A DNA stretch of 64,000 nucleotides, from the NCBI RefSeq assembly GCF_036345255.1, contig NZ_CP107783.1, forward strand, positions 6,494,001 to 6,558,000. Reading direction: 5' to 3'. How positions within the stretch are numbered: position 1 is the stretch's first letter; every line of letters begins with the position of its first letter. Origin of the DNA: Streptomyces sp. NBC_00569. Lineage in GTDB: Bacteria > Actinomycetota > Actinomycetes > Streptomycetales > Streptomycetaceae. The position numbers were made by a program, and so were the translations under genes. This document shows, piece by piece, positions 27,972 through 38,900 of this stretch. The notes beneath the pieces are model-generated. The model searched no databases. It had not been told where the DNA came from and was given only the letters and a program-made list of their open reading frames with translations.

Positions 27972-28646
27972 ATGCGCTTCAACCGGTTGCTGCTCTCCAC
28001 CACCCTGGTGATCGTCGCCCTGGTCGTCCAGGTGTGCGTACTCGCCCGTCTCCAACTGCCCGGCGCCGTGCCGGACCTCGTGCTCCTGACCGTCGTCGGC
28101 CTCGCCCTCGTGTACGGCCATGTAGGCGGCGCGTTCATCGGGTTCGGCGCGGGTCTGCTCGCCGACCTGGCGCCGCCGGCCGACCACGCCGCCGGGCGCT
28201 ACGCCCTCGTGCTGTGCGTCGTCGGCTACCTCGTCGGCCTCGCCAAGCCGGACAACGGCCAGCTCAGGTCCGCCTTCGGCCCGATGGTCGTGGTCGTCGC
28301 CGCGGCCATCGGCTCGACCCTGCTCTACGCGGGCGTCGGCGCCCTCGTCGGTGACACCTCGGCCCGCCATGTGGGCATCGCGAGCCTGCTGTTCACGGCC
28401 GCGCTCTACGATCTGCTCCTCGCGCCGTTCACCGTGCCGTTCATCATCGCCCTGGCCAGACGCGCCGACAACGATCCGCTGGCCGATTCCTCGCCCGGCG
28501 CCGGCAAGACCACCGATGTCACCGCCGGCTGGCTCTCCTCCGGCACCGGACTGCGCATCGGCAACCAGCGCGGTGGACTCCGGCTGAAGGCCGCCAGGGC
28601 GCGCACCGCGCGGGCCGGCCGCATCAAGGGGGTCAAGCGCCTGTGA
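27972..28646 (+). CDS. mreD: Rod-shape determining protein MreD
   Basis: 224 residues; five or six membrane helices (LLLSTTLVIVALVVQVCVLA, VPDLVLLTVVGLALVYG, GAFIGFGAGLLADLAPP) with the MreD-type DLAPP turn. An unusually long basic C-terminal tail (about 50 residues, ending RGGLRLKAARARTARAGRIK) lies in the cytoplasm and is not found in E. coli MreD. It begins 12 bases after mreC with AGGAG. Confidence 0.92.
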   Translation: MRFNRLLLSTTLVIVALVVQVCVLARLQLPGAVPDLVLLTVVGLALVYGHVGGAFIGFGAGLLADLAPPADHAAGRYALVLCVVGYLVGLAKPDNGQLRSAFGPMVVVVAAAIGSTLLYAGVGALVGDTSARHVGIASLLFTAALYDLLLAPFTVPFIIALARRADNDPLADSSPGAGKTTDVTAGWLSSGTGLRIGNQRGGLRLKAARARTARAGRIKGVKRL

Positions 28647-28692
28647 TCGCCGCGCACATCACCGCGTACACGCACTGAGAGGGGGAGGCAGC

Positions 28693-30942
28693 ATGACCAA
28701 CATTCCCGAGACCGGGCGGACCCCACGCGTCCAGATCCGGCTCGTCGTTCTCCAGATCCTGGTCCTGTCCCTCCTGCTCACCCTCGGCGGCCGCCTCTGG
28801 TACCTCCAGATCCGCAACGGCGCCGAGTACGCCAAGGAGGCCTCCGGCAACCACGTCCAGCAGGTCGTCAGCCCCGCCGTGCGCGGCTCGATCCTGGACG
28901 CCCGCGGTGTGCCGATCGCCGACAACGAGACCCGCCTGGTCGTCTCCGCGTCCCGCACGGACCTGATGAAGATGCCCGACGACGGCAAGGCCGTTCTCGC
29001 CAAGCTCGCCGGCGTCCTCGGGATGAAGGCCGGCGACGTCACGGAGAAGGTCCGCCTCTGCGACGCCAAGACGCCGCAGCCCTGCTGGAACGGCTCGCCC
29101 TACCAGCCCATCCCGATCACGGACGAGGCCACGCCCAAGCAGGCCCTCCAGATCCGCGAGCGCTCCGAGGACTTCCCCGGCATCACCGCCGAGCCCGAGG
29201 CCGTACGCCGCTACGCCGGGCCGGGCGGCTCCAACACCGCGCAGGTCCTCGGCTACCTCTCGCCCGTCACCGACGCCGAGATCGAGAAGGCCAAGGACAC
29301 CTCGTCGCCGTACCTGCGCTCCGACCAGGTCGGCCGCTCCGGCCTTGAGCGCACCTACGACAAGGAGCTGCGCGGCAAGGCCGGCGTCACCCGCTACGAG
29401 GTCGACAACCTCGGCCGCGTCATCGGCAGGGCCAAGAGCGACAAGGCCGAGACCGGGGCGAGCGTCGTCACCAGCATCGATGCCCGTGTCCAGCGCGTCG
29501 CCGAGTACCAGCTGAACGAGGCGATGAAGGTGGCCCGCCAGCAGTACGACAAGATCACCGAAGAGAACTACAAGGCCGACTCCGGCGCGGTCGTCGTCAT
29601 GGAGGCCAAGACCGGCCGGGTCGTCTCCATGGCGTCCGCGCCGACATACGACCCGAACGTCTGGATCGGCGGCATCTCCGGCAAGGACTACAAGAAGCTC
29701 ACCGGCAAGGACTCCGACTACCCGCTGCTCAACAGGGCCATTCAGGGTCAGTCCGCGCCCGGTTCGACGTTCAAGGTGATCTCCACGGCCGCCGCGGCCG
29801 AGGCCGGCTACAAGTGGGACGGCGGTTACCCCTGCACCAGCTCCTACTCGGTCGGCAACCAGGTTTTCAAGAACTTCGAGGGTGAGAACTTCGGCCCCAT
29901 CTCCCTGGGCCGCGCGCTGGAGGTCTCCTGCGACACCGTCTTCTACGGCCTCGCCGACCGCGAGTGGAAGAAGGACGGCGGCATCAACCCGAAGAAGACC
30001 CCCAAGGACTACTTCTACAAGGCCGCCCACCAGTTCGGCCTCGGCAAGACCACCGGCGTCGACCTTCCCAACGAGGTCACCGGCCGCGTCCCCGACCGCC
30101 AGTGGAAGCAGCGCTTCTGGAAGTCCAACAAGGACAGCTGGTGCAGGACCGGCAAGAAGAACGGCAGCTACGTAGAGAAGATCGCCTACGAGAACTGCCT
30201 CGAGGGCAACAAGATGCGCGAGGGCGACTCGATCAACTACTCCATCGGCCAGGGTGACACCCTCCTCACGCCGATCCAGGAGGCCATGATCTACGGGGCC
30301 CTCGCCAACGGAGGCACCGAGTACGTCCCGACCATCGGCAAGGCGATCGTCAGCGCCGACGGCAAGACCGTCAAGGAGATCAAGCCCCAGGTCAAGGCCA
30401 AGCTCCCGATCACCAAGGCGACGCTCAAGGGCATGAACGAAGCCCTCGCCGGCGTCGTCACCCGCGGTACCGCCGCCTGGAAGTTCGGCGGCTGGCCCCA
30501 GGACAAGATCCCGCTGCACGCCAAGACGGGTACCGCCGAGGTCTACGGCAAGCAGACCACGTCATGGCTGGCCACGTACTCCAAGGACTACACGGTCATC
30601 ATGACGATCTCCCAGGCCGGTACGGGCTCCGGCGCCTCCGGTGAGGCCGTCCGCAACATCTACAACGCGCTGTACGGCGTCTCCGCCGACGGCTCGATCG
30701 ACAAGAAGAAGGCCCTGCTGCCCACCCCCCTGAAGAGCCTGCCGAAGATCCAGGCGGACGGTTCGATCGACGCCGCGAAGATCTCCGACGACCCGGTCAA
30801 GGACCTGCAGGCCGGCGAGAAGGAGAAGTCCGGCACGAACGACCAGCAGACCGCGGCCACCACACCCTCGCCGACCGCGAGCAACCGCAACACACGACGG
30901 CGTACGGCCCGTCCGAAGAAGCGGCGGAGGCTCCTCACATGA
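28693..30942 (+). CDS. mrdA: Penicillin-binding protein 2 (elongation transpeptidase)
   Basis: 749 residues. Class B transpeptidase: membrane helix ILVLSLLLTLGGRLWYL, PBP dimer domain (about 50-300), catalytic domain with SxxK at Ser358-Lys361 (APGSTFK), SxD at 412-414 (SCDTVF) in place of SxN, as usual in PBP2, and KTG at 611-613 (HAKTGTAE). The end is a Ser/Thr/Pro then Arg/Lys-rich tail (NTRRRTARPKKRRR), an odd extension for the outside of the cell. Its stop overlaps the rodA start by four bases (ATGA). Confidence 0.95.
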   Translation: MTNIPETGRTPRVQIRLVVLQILVLSLLLTLGGRLWYLQIRNGAEYAKEASGNHVQQVVSPAVRGSILDARGVPIADNETRLVVSASRTDLMKMPDDGKAVLAKLAGVLGMKAGDVTEKVRLCDAKTPQPCWNGSPYQPIPITDEATPKQALQIRERSEDFPGITAEPEAVRRYAGPGGSNTAQVLGYLSPVTDAEIEKAKDTSSPYLRSDQVGRSGLERTYDKELRGKAGVTRYEVDNLGRVIGRAKSDKAETGASVVTSIDARVQRVAEYQLNEAMKVARQQYDKITEENYKADSGAVVVMEAKTGRVVSMASAPTYDPNVWIGGISGKDYKKLTGKDSDYPLLNRAIQGQSAPGSTFKVISTAAAAEAGYKWDGGYPCTSSYSVGNQVFKNFEGENFGPISLGRALEVSCDTVFYGLADREWKKDGGINPKKTPKDYFYKAAHQFGLGKTTGVDLPNEVTGRVPDRQWKQRFWKSNKDSWCRTGKKNGSYVEKIAYENCLEGNKMREGDSINYSIGQGDTLLTPIQEAMIYGALANGGTEYVPTIGKAIVSADGKTVKEIKPQVKAKLPITKATLKGMNEALAGVVTRGTAAWKFGGWPQDKIPLHAKTGTAEVYGKQTTSWLATYSKDYTVIMTISQAGTGSGASGEAVRNIYNALYGVSADGSIDKKKALLPTPLKSLPKIQADGSIDAAKISDDPVKDLQAGEKEKSGTNDQQTAATTPSPTASNRNTRRRTARPKKRRRLLT

Positions 30943-32135
30943 CCGGTGCGAACAACTTCTCCGTCTCCGGCTACGGCCCCGAGCGCGCGAGCTGGACGCG
31001 GATCTTCGCCCGCGACTCGGTCGCCCGCCGCCTCGACTGGCCGATACTGCTGTCCGCGGTCGCGCTCTCGCTGATCGGCTCGGCGCTCGTCTACTCGGCG
31101 ACGCGCAACCGCACCGAGATCAACCAGGGCGACCCGTACTACTTCCTGATCCGGCACCTCATGAACGCCGGCATCGGCTTCGGCCTGATGGTCGGCACGA
31201 TCTGGCTCGGCCACCGCACTCTGCGCACGGCCGTGCCGATCCTCTACGGCGCCTCGGTCTTCCTGATGCTGCTGGTGCTGACCCCGCTCGGCGACACGAT
31301 CAACGGCCAGCGCAACTGGCTCGCCGCGGGCGGAGTGTCGCTCCAGCCCGCCGAGTTCGCCAAGATCACGATCATCCTGGGCATGGCGATGCTGCTGGCC
31401 TCACGGGTCGACGCGGGCGACAGGCAGCACCCCGACCACCGCACGGTGCTGCAGGCGCTGGGCCTCGCGGCCGTCCCGATGCTCGTCGTGCTGCTCATGC
31501 CCGACCTCGGCACGATCATGGTCGCGGTCATCATCGTGCTCGGTGTGCTGCTCGCCTCCGGCGCCTCCAACCGATGGGTGTTCGGCCTGCTCGGCGCGGG
31601 TGTGCTCGGCGCGGTCTCCGTCTGGCGGCTGCACATCCTCGACGAGTACCAGATCAACCGCTTCGCCGCCTTCGCCAACCCGGCGCTCGACCCGGCCGGC
31701 GTCGGCTACAACACCAACCAGGCCCGCATCGCGATCGGCTCGGGCGGCCTGACCGGCACCGGCCTCTTCCACGGCTCCCAGACCACCGGCCAGTTCGTGC
31801 CCGAGCAGCAGACCGACTTCGTCTTCACCGTCGCCGGCGAGGAACTCGGCTTCGCCGGAGCCGGACTGATCCTGCTCCTGCTCGCCGTCATCCTGTGGCG
31901 TGCCTGCCGCATCGCCCGCGAGACGACCGAGCTCTACGGCACGATCGTCGCCGCCGGGATCATCGCCTGGTTCGCCTTCCAGTCCTTCGAGAACGTCGGC
32001 ATGACGCTCGGCATCATGCCGGTGGCGGGTCTGCCCCTGCCGTTCGTGTCGTACGGAGGATCGTCCATGTTCGCCGTCTGGGTGGCGATCGGGCTACTCC
32101 AGTCGATCCGCGTCCAAAGGCCCATGTCGGCGTAG
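30939..32135 (+). CDS. rodA: SEDS glycosyltransferase RodA
   Basis: 398 residues with about ten membrane helices. SEDS peptidoglycan polymerase, partner of PBP2. Signatures: GDTINGQRNWLAAGG, LQPAEFAKITIILGMAM (with the helix carrying the conserved polar residues), the loop with EQQTDFVFTVAGEELGFAG (catalytic-type Asp), and the C-terminal PVAGLPLPFVSYGGSSM. Its cytoplasmic head is about 30 residues longer than E. coli RodA. It closes the mre operon. Confidence 0.95.
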   Translation: MTGANNFSVSGYGPERASWTRIFARDSVARRLDWPILLSAVALSLIGSALVYSATRNRTEINQGDPYYFLIRHLMNAGIGFGLMVGTIWLGHRTLRTAVPILYGASVFLMLLVLTPLGDTINGQRNWLAAGGVSLQPAEFAKITIILGMAMLLASRVDAGDRQHPDHRTVLQALGLAAVPMLVVLLMPDLGTIMVAVIIVLGVLLASGASNRWVFGLLGAGVLGAVSVWRLHILDEYQINRFAAFANPALDPAGVGYNTNQARIAIGSGGLTGTGLFHGSQTTGQFVPEQQTDFVFTVAGEELGFAGAGLILLLLAVILWRACRIARETTELYGTIVAAGIIAWFAFQSFENVGMTLGIMPVAGLPLPFVSYGGSSMFAVWVAIGLLQSIRVQRPMSA

Positions 32136-32150
32136 GAACACCCGGACGAA

Positions 32151-32200
32151 GCAGCCCTCTGCCCGAGCCGGACAGGAACCTGGCTCCGGCAGAGGGCTGC
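32151..32200 (+). terminator. Terminator of the mre operon
   Basis: A 19-base stem with one mismatch (32151-32169 and 32182-32200) with a 12-base loop, 16 bases past rodA. The following 32201-32393 is a promoter and leader region for the CYTH-CHAD gene; I cannot place the promoter. Confidence 0.8.
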
Positions 32201-32393
32201 CCATACAACCGAATGGCGACTAAATTCGGTTTGTGAATCCTCCACCCCGCGAGCGGGGCGGCTTCTCACTTGGCTCCATCGAGCTTCATGACGGCCAAGC
32301 CCTGACCGCTGCCCGAGGGCAGGTGCATAAGTTGGAACGCATCGGCGTCGGCGCCACTGATGCGGACCAGCGGTTCACTCGGAGGTAGGACCG

Positions 32394-33890
32394 ATGGCGG
32401 AGACCAAGCGGGAGATCGAGCGCAAGTACGAGGCGCCCGTGGCCGACGAAGGCTTCGGACTGCCGGATCTGAGCCGTGTCGCCGGAGTCTCGGCCGTCAT
32501 CGACAAAGGCGTCGTCGACCTCGACGCCGTCTACTACGACACCGTGGACCAGCGCCTCGCGGCCGCGGCGATCACCCTGCGTCGCCGCACCGGCGGGGCC
32601 GACGCGGGCTGGCACCTCAAGCTCCCCGTCTCCCTCGCCGAGGGCGTGCGGGACGAGATCCGGGCACCGCTCTCCGACGACGTGCCCCGCGACCTCACCG
32701 GCCTCGTGCGCTCCCGGGTGCGCGAGGCCGACCTCGTACCCCTGATGAGGCTGCGCTCCTCGCGTGACGTCCGCGATCTCAACGACGCCGACGGCGCGCT
32801 GCTCGCCGAGGTCAGCGTCGACGGCGTACGGGCCGAGCGGCTCACCGGCGGGGCCGGCGCCGCCGCCTGGACCGAGATCGAGGTCGAGCTGGCGGACGGC
32901 GGCGACCCGGCGTTCCTCGGCAAGGTCGAGAAGAAGCTCCGCAAGGCGGGCGCGAGCCGCTCGGCCTCCCCGTCGAAGCTCGCGCGGGCGCTCACGGAGA
33001 CCGGCATCGGCCCGCGCCCGGCCCGGCCCGCCGAGGACCCCGAGACCCCCGCCGACCACGTCCTCGCCTACCTCAGGGCCCAGCGCGACGCGATCGTCGA
33101 CCTCGACCCCGCCGTCCGCCGCGACCTGCCCGACGCGGTGCACCAGATGCGCGTCGCCACCCGCCGGCTGCGCAGCGCCCTGCGCTCGTACCGCAAGATC
33201 CTCGACCGCGACGTGACGCGTCCGGTCGGTGACGAGCTGAAGTGGCTCGCGGGTGAGCTCGGCGTCGACCGCGACCAGGAGGTCCTCACCGAGCGGCTGA
33301 CCGCGGCCCTCGCCGAACTGCCGAGCGAGCTGTCGCAGGGCCCCGTCCGCCCCCGGCTGCGGAGCTGGTCACGGGCCCGGCGCTCCGGATCGCGCCGCCA
33401 TCTGATCGCCGTACTCGACGGCAGGCGCTACCTCGCGCTCCTCGCCGCCCTCGACACACTCGTCGACGCGCCCCCGCTGCGGGCCAAGCAGCCGAAGAAC
33501 GCCCTGGCCAAGGCCGTGCGGCGGGACTACAAGCGGCTCGCGGGCCGTGTCGAGGAGGCGCTCGACACGGATCCCGGCCCGGCGCGCGACCTCGCCCTGC
33601 ACGGCGCCCGCAAGGCCGCCAAGCGCGCCCGGTACGCGGCCGAGGTCGCCGCGCCCGCGCTCGGCGCGCGGGCGAAGGACGTCGGCAAGCACGCGAAGGC
33701 GCTGCAGAACCTGCTCGGCGAGCACCAGGACAGCGTGATGGCGCGCGAGGCGCTGCGCGACCTGGCGGCGCAGGCCCACGCGGCGGGGGAGAGTTCCTTC
33801 ACATACGGGCTGCTGTACGGCCGCGAGGAGGCGCTCGCCGAGCATGCCGAGGAGGAGCTGCCACCGCTGTGGGCGAAGGCTGTCTCCTGA
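32394..33890 (+). CDS. CYTH and CHAD domain protein
   Basis: 498 residues. The N-terminal CYTH triphosphate-tunnel domain (about 1-200) opens with EIERKYE, the diagnostic ExExK. The C-terminal CHAD domain (about 215-490) is helical with the conserved His-rich signature here as DAVHQMRVATRRLRSALRSY and HGARKAAKRARYAAE. CYTH proteins cleave or use inorganic triphosphate; CHAD domains bind polyphosphate and can target polyP granules. Role inferred: polyphosphate or triphosphate metabolism. ATG with GGAGG eight bases ahead. Confidence 0.92.
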   Translation: MAETKREIERKYEAPVADEGFGLPDLSRVAGVSAVIDKGVVDLDAVYYDTVDQRLAAAAITLRRRTGGADAGWHLKLPVSLAEGVRDEIRAPLSDDVPRDLTGLVRSRVREADLVPLMRLRSSRDVRDLNDADGALLAEVSVDGVRAERLTGGAGAAAWTEIEVELADGGDPAFLGKVEKKLRKAGASRSASPSKLARALTETGIGPRPARPAEDPETPADHVLAYLRAQRDAIVDLDPAVRRDLPDAVHQMRVATRRLRSALRSYRKILDRDVTRPVGDELKWLAGELGVDRDQEVLTERLTAALAELPSELSQGPVRPRLRSWSRARRSGSRRHLIAVLDGRRYLALLAALDTLVDAPPLRAKQPKNALAKAVRRDYKRLAGRVEEALDTDPGPARDLALHGARKAAKRARYAAEVAAPALGARAKDVGKHAKALQNLLGEHQDSVMAREALRDLAAQAHAAGESSFTYGLLYGREEALAEHAEEELPPLWAKAVS

Positions 33891-33939
33891 CCGCGTTACG
33901 CTTGACAGTCATCCCTGTCAGCTCACGAAGGTCCCGGGT

Positions 33940-35874
33940 ATGCCTGCCGAAGCCGCAGAGTCGGTTTTTCCACAGCTCGAAGCTTTGCTCCCGCATGTGC
34001 AGAAGCCGATCCAGTACGTGGGCGGTGAGCTCAACTCCACCGTCAAGCCGTGGGAGAGCTCCGACGTCCGCTGGGCGCTCATGTACCCGGACGCCTACGA
34101 GGTCGGGCTCCCGAACCAGGGCGTCATGATCCTCTACGAGGTGCTGAACGAGCGCGAGGGCGTTCTCGCCGAGCGCACGTACAGCGTCTGGCCGGACATG
34201 GAAGCGTTGATGCGCGAGCACAAGGTGCCGCAGTTCACCGTGGACTCGCACCGGCCGCTCAAGGCGTTCGACGTGTTCGGGCTCTCCTTCTCCACCGAGC
34301 TCGGCTACACGAACATGCTCACGGCCCTGGACCTCGCCGGCATCCCGCTGGCGGCCAAGGACCGTACGATCGACGACCCGATCGTCCTCGCGGGCGGCCA
34401 CGCGGCCTTCAACCCCGAGCCGATCGCCGAGTTCATCGACTGCGCCGTCATCGGTGACGGCGAGCAGGCCGTCCTCGACATGACGGAGATCATCCGCGCC
34501 TGGAAGGCCGAGGGGTGCCCCGGCGGCCGCGAGGAGGTGCTCTTCCGTCTCGCGAGGACGGGTGGTGTCTACGTCCCCGGGTTCTACGACGTCGAGTACC
34601 TGCCGGACGGCCGCATCGGCCGCGTCGTGCCGAACAGGTCCGGCGTGCCGTGGCGCGTCAGCAAGCACACCGTCATGGACCTCGACGAGTGGCCGTACCC
34701 GAAGCAGCCCCTCGTCCCGCTCGCCGAGACCGTCCACGAGCGGATGTCCGTCGAGATCTTCCGCGGCTGCACCCGCGGCTGCCGTTTCTGCCAGGCCGGC
34801 ATGATCACGCGCCCCGTGCGGGAGCGAAGCATCACCGGCATCGGCGACATGGTCGAGAAGGGGCTCAAGGCGACCGGGTTCGAGGAGGTCGGCCTGCTCT
34901 CGCTGTCCTCCGCCGACCACTCCGAGATCGGTGACATCGCGAAGGGCCTCGCCGACCGGTACACCGAGGACAAGATCGGCCTGTCGCTGCCGTCCACCCG
35001 CGTGGACGCGTTCAACGTCGACCTGGCCAACGAGCTCACGCGCAACGGCCGCCGCTCCGGCCTGACCTTCGCCCCCGAGGGCGGCTCCGAGCGCATGCGC
35101 AAGGTCATCAACAAGATGGTCTCGGAAGAGGACCTCATCCGGACCGTCGCCACGGCGTACGGCAACGGCTGGCGCCAGGTGAAGCTGTACTTCATGTGCG
35201 GCCTGCCCACCGAGACCGACGAGGACGTCCTCCAGATCGCCGACATGGCGATGAACGTGATCCAGAAGGGCCGCGAGGTCTCCGGCCAGAACGACATCCG
35301 CTGCACGGTCTCCATCGGCGGCTTCGTGCCCAAGCCGCACACGCCGTTCCAGTGGGCCCCGCAGCTGTCGTCCGCCGAGACGGACGCCCGCCTGGAGAAG
35401 CTCCGCGACAAGATCCGCGGCGACAAGAAGTACGGGCGTTCCATCGGCTTCCGCTACCACGACGGCAAGCCCGGCATCGTCGAGGGCCTGCTCTCCCGCG
35501 GTGACCGCCGGATCGGCTCCGTCATCCGCGCGGTCTACGAGGACGGCGGCCGCTTCGACGGCTGGCGCGAGCACTTCAGCTACGACCGCTGGATGGCCTG
35601 CGCCGAGAAGACGCTGCCCGAGGTCGGTGTCGACGTCGACTGGTACACGACGCGTGAGCGCACGTACGAGGAGGTCCTGCCCTGGGACCACCTGGACTCC
35701 GGTCTCGACAAGGACTGGCTCTGGGAGGACTGGCAGGACTCGCTCGACGAGACCGAGGTCGAGGACTGCCGCTGGACGCCGTGCTTCGACTGCGGCGTGT
35801 GCCCGCAGATGGACACGCACATCCAGGTCGGCCCGACGGGCAAGAAGCTGCTGCCGCTGACGGTCGTCAAGTAG
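33940..35874 (+). CDS. Radical SAM protein, TIGR03960 family
   Basis: 644 residues. An N-terminal B12-binding-like domain (about 30-190, MYPDAYEVGLPNQGVMILYE) precedes a radical SAM core whose cluster ligands are Cys277, Cys281 and Cys284 (RGCTRGCRFCQ). A second Cys-rich patch lies near the end (CRWTPCFDCGVCPQM) and could hold another cluster. The family usually neighbours or is fused to the TIGR03936 domain and RNase E/G genes; the reaction is not known to me. The partner here lies 5.2 kb downstream. ATG 33940 with GAAGG; TTGACA at about 33902 may be a -35. Confidence 0.93.
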   Translation: MPAEAAESVFPQLEALLPHVQKPIQYVGGELNSTVKPWESSDVRWALMYPDAYEVGLPNQGVMILYEVLNEREGVLAERTYSVWPDMEALMREHKVPQFTVDSHRPLKAFDVFGLSFSTELGYTNMLTALDLAGIPLAAKDRTIDDPIVLAGGHAAFNPEPIAEFIDCAVIGDGEQAVLDMTEIIRAWKAEGCPGGREEVLFRLARTGGVYVPGFYDVEYLPDGRIGRVVPNRSGVPWRVSKHTVMDLDEWPYPKQPLVPLAETVHERMSVEIFRGCTRGCRFCQAGMITRPVRERSITGIGDMVEKGLKATGFEEVGLLSLSSADHSEIGDIAKGLADRYTEDKIGLSLPSTRVDAFNVDLANELTRNGRRSGLTFAPEGGSERMRKVINKMVSEEDLIRTVATAYGNGWRQVKLYFMCGLPTETDEDVLQIADMAMNVIQKGREVSGQNDIRCTVSIGGFVPKPHTPFQWAPQLSSAETDARLEKLRDKIRGDKKYGRSIGFRYHDGKPGIVEGLLSRGDRRIGSVIRAVYEDGGRFDGWREHFSYDRWMACAEKTLPEVGVDVDWYTTRERTYEEVLPWDHLDSGLDKDWLWEDWQDSLDETEVEDCRWTPCFDCGVCPQMDTHIQVGPTGKKLLPLTVVK

Positions 35875-35892
35875 CGCACGAACAGCGGGAGT

Positions 35893-35931
35893 CGAGGGGC
35901 CGGGACGCCGTCATGGTGTCCCGGCCCCTCG
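35893..35931. terminator. Bidirectional hairpin terminator
   Basis: A perfect 14-base stem (35893-35906 and 35918-35931) between the convergent radical SAM and phospholipase C genes. Confidence 0.8.
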
Positions 35932-35937
35932 CTCGTG

Positions 35938-38900
35938 TCACGCCGTGATCGGCTTGTCGTCCACGCGGACGTGGTCGACCGCCCAGTACCAGTTGTTGCC
36001 CGCGTCGTACATGCGGAACTTCAGGGTGACCGTCTTCGCGCCCGCCGGGACCGCGAGTTCCTTCGTCACGAAGGTGTTCTCGGCGTCATGGCCGGCGTTG
36101 TCGTTGCCCGTCGCGTCGGCGCTGTAGTGGAGGAGGCGCGTCTCCTCGCCCGTGTCGAAGAGCGCCGTCACCGCCGCCTTCTGCGGGGCCTCCTGGCGGT
36201 AGTGCGAGTCGAAGGCCACGTACAGCTTCGACGTGCCCGGCGGCACCGGGACCGCGGGGGAGACCAGCGTCGAGTCGAACGTGCCCTTCGACGACGGCGA
36301 TCCCGTGTCGTCCCAGTCGTCCGGGTCGGCGACCGCGACGACGCCGAGCGCACGGCCGAAGCCGCCCCGGTCCTGACCCGCCGGTGACCAGGCCCGCTTG
36401 GTGTGGAACGTCCAGCCCTGGAGGCGGGCGGTGCCCTGCGGCATACCGGCCGCGTTCACCACCGACCAGCCCTTCGGGGCCTTCGCCGTCCAGCCGACGA
36501 CCCCCGACACCGGCTCCAGCGAGTCCGCCACCGACTCGAAGTCCTCGCCGAGCAGACGGCCCGCCATGGAGGGGGCGGTACGCGCCGAGACCTCGCCGTC
36601 GGCCAGGACGAACCGTTCGCCGGAGCGGGCCCGGGCCGTCACGAGCAGCCGGTACGCGGCCGTGCCCGACAGCTCGCCGGGCACCTGCACCTCCCACTCG
36701 GCGGTCGCCGACGCGCCCGCCGCGAGCGAGGCCGGCGGCGCCGAAACCGCCTTCACCGCCCAGCCCTTGGGCACCACCGGGTGCGCCTCGATCGCGGACA
36801 CGGCGCTCGTCGCGTCGAACCGTGCGCGGACGCGGGCGGCCCTGCCCGGGACCAGGATCGCCTCGTCGATCGTGGTCGACGCCGCCTCCAGGGACACCGT
36901 GACGCCGAGCGCGTCGGGCAGCCCCATCGCGGGGTCGGTGACACCTTCCAGCTTGCCGGGGACCCGGCCCGCGTACCGGCGCAGGAAGCCGGGCTGGTCG
37001 CGGACGGTGACGGCCACGTCGTACCAGCCCTCGCGCGGCACGCGGATCCGGACGGTGCGGTGTGCGCCCGCGCCGACACGGAACTCGCGGGTGCCGCCGC
37101 CGTAGGCGAGATCGCCGACGAGGAACGTGCGGGCGGTGCGGGCGTGGTTGGTCAGCTCGACGTCGGCGCCGCGGCCGTCGTCGGCGAGGTCCAGGTGCGC
37201 CTCGTACGTGCCCGCCGCGTCGCCGCGCAGATGCCACAGGGCGCCGTTCGGCCCGTGGACGCGCAGGTCGTAGCCGTTGTCGCCGGGGCTCCACACGTCG
37301 GACAGCTTCGACTTGGGGCTCAGCGTGTAGTGCTTCGGCGCGACGCCGGGCTCGGGGTACACCGCGAGGACGGCGCCCTGGCGGCCGTGGTTGGCGAGGT
37401 CCAGGATGACCTTGCCGCCGCGCACGCGGGGCGTGACCCGCAGGTCGTACGGGGTGGGGCGGGCGGTGCGGCTGCCGCGCTGCTGCTCGGGCAGAAGCTG
37501 CGGCTTGGGCACGGTGGGCGCGGGCAGCTTGCCGGTGTCGGTGACCTTCTGGCGGTTGCCGCTGGTGTCGGGCAGCGTGGGCCACGACGGGTTCTTGCCG
37601 GAGAAGTCGAACACGTCGGTCAGGTCGCCGGTGATCTCGCGGCGCCAGGGGCTGATGTTGGGCTCGTGCACCCCGAAGCGCTTCTCCAGGAACTGGATGA
37701 CGGACGTGTGGTCGCACACCGTCGACGCCACGGCGCCGCCGCGCGTCCACGGCGACACGACGATCATCGGTACGCGCATGCCGAGCCCGAGCGGGAAGGG
37801 CCCCGCGGCCTTCGTCTCACCGGCGGGCAGCGTGTCGGACCAGGTCAGTGACCCGTCGGCACCCTTCACGCGGTACTGGCCCCGCTGGTTGACGGGCCGG
37901 TAGAAGGTCGAGCCGCCCTTGCTGACCCGCACCACGACCTCACCGTCGGGCGTCACGGTCGACCGGCCACGGCCCTCGGCGACCGGCGGCACGGGCGCGA
38001 CCAGGTGGTCGTAGAAGCCGCCGTGCTCGTCGTAGTTGAGGATGAACGCGGTCTTGGCGAAGACCTCGGGGTTGTCGGCGAGCGCGGACAGCAGACGCGC
38101 CGTCAGATCCTCGCCGTGCGGCGGCGCGTAGCTGGCGTGCTCGGACAGGGCGGCCGGCGCGACGAGCCAGGAGACCTGCGGCAGCGTGTCGTTCTTCACG
38201 TCCTCGGCGAACGCGGCGACGAGCGCGTCCCCCATCGCCCACGGGTCGTTCGTCTGCCCGGGGTTGCCGACCTTCTTCATGCCGCGCTCGTACAGCGGCT
38301 CACCGGGCCCGGCGGCGCGGAAGGTGTCGAACCAGGCGAGCGCGTTGTCGTCGAAGTTCTCCTGCGCCTGGTACGTCTTCCAGCTGACGCCCGCCGCTTC
38401 GAGGCGCTCCGCGTAGGTCGTCCACTCGAAGCCGGGCTCCTGGTTGTCGACGACGGCGATGTCGCGCACCGTGCCGCCGCTGGTGCCGGTCATCAGGTGC
38501 TCGCGGTTGGGGTTGGTGCTGGTCTCGGTCGAGCAGTAGTAGTGGTCGCAGATGGTGAAGACCGAGGCGAGCGCGTTGTAGAAGGGCATGTCGGCGGGCT
38601 CGTAGTAGCCCTGCCCGAGCCAGCCGCTGCCGCGCCGGGTGACGTAGCCGTCGGCTATGCCGTCGTTGCGGGCGTTCATCGAGTCGCCGAACCCGAAGGC
38701 GGCGGCGCCCTGCTGATAGGCGCTGGTGTGCGCGGCGTTCATCGCGAACGGCGCGAGCCAGCCCTCGGCGCGTGACGGGTCGGGCTGGTGGAACACGGGC
38801 CGGCCGTTGATCCCGCGCACGGCGGCGCGGTCACCGAACCCCCGTATCCCCTGCATCGTGCCGAAGTAGTGGTCGAACGACCGGTTCTCCTGCATGAACA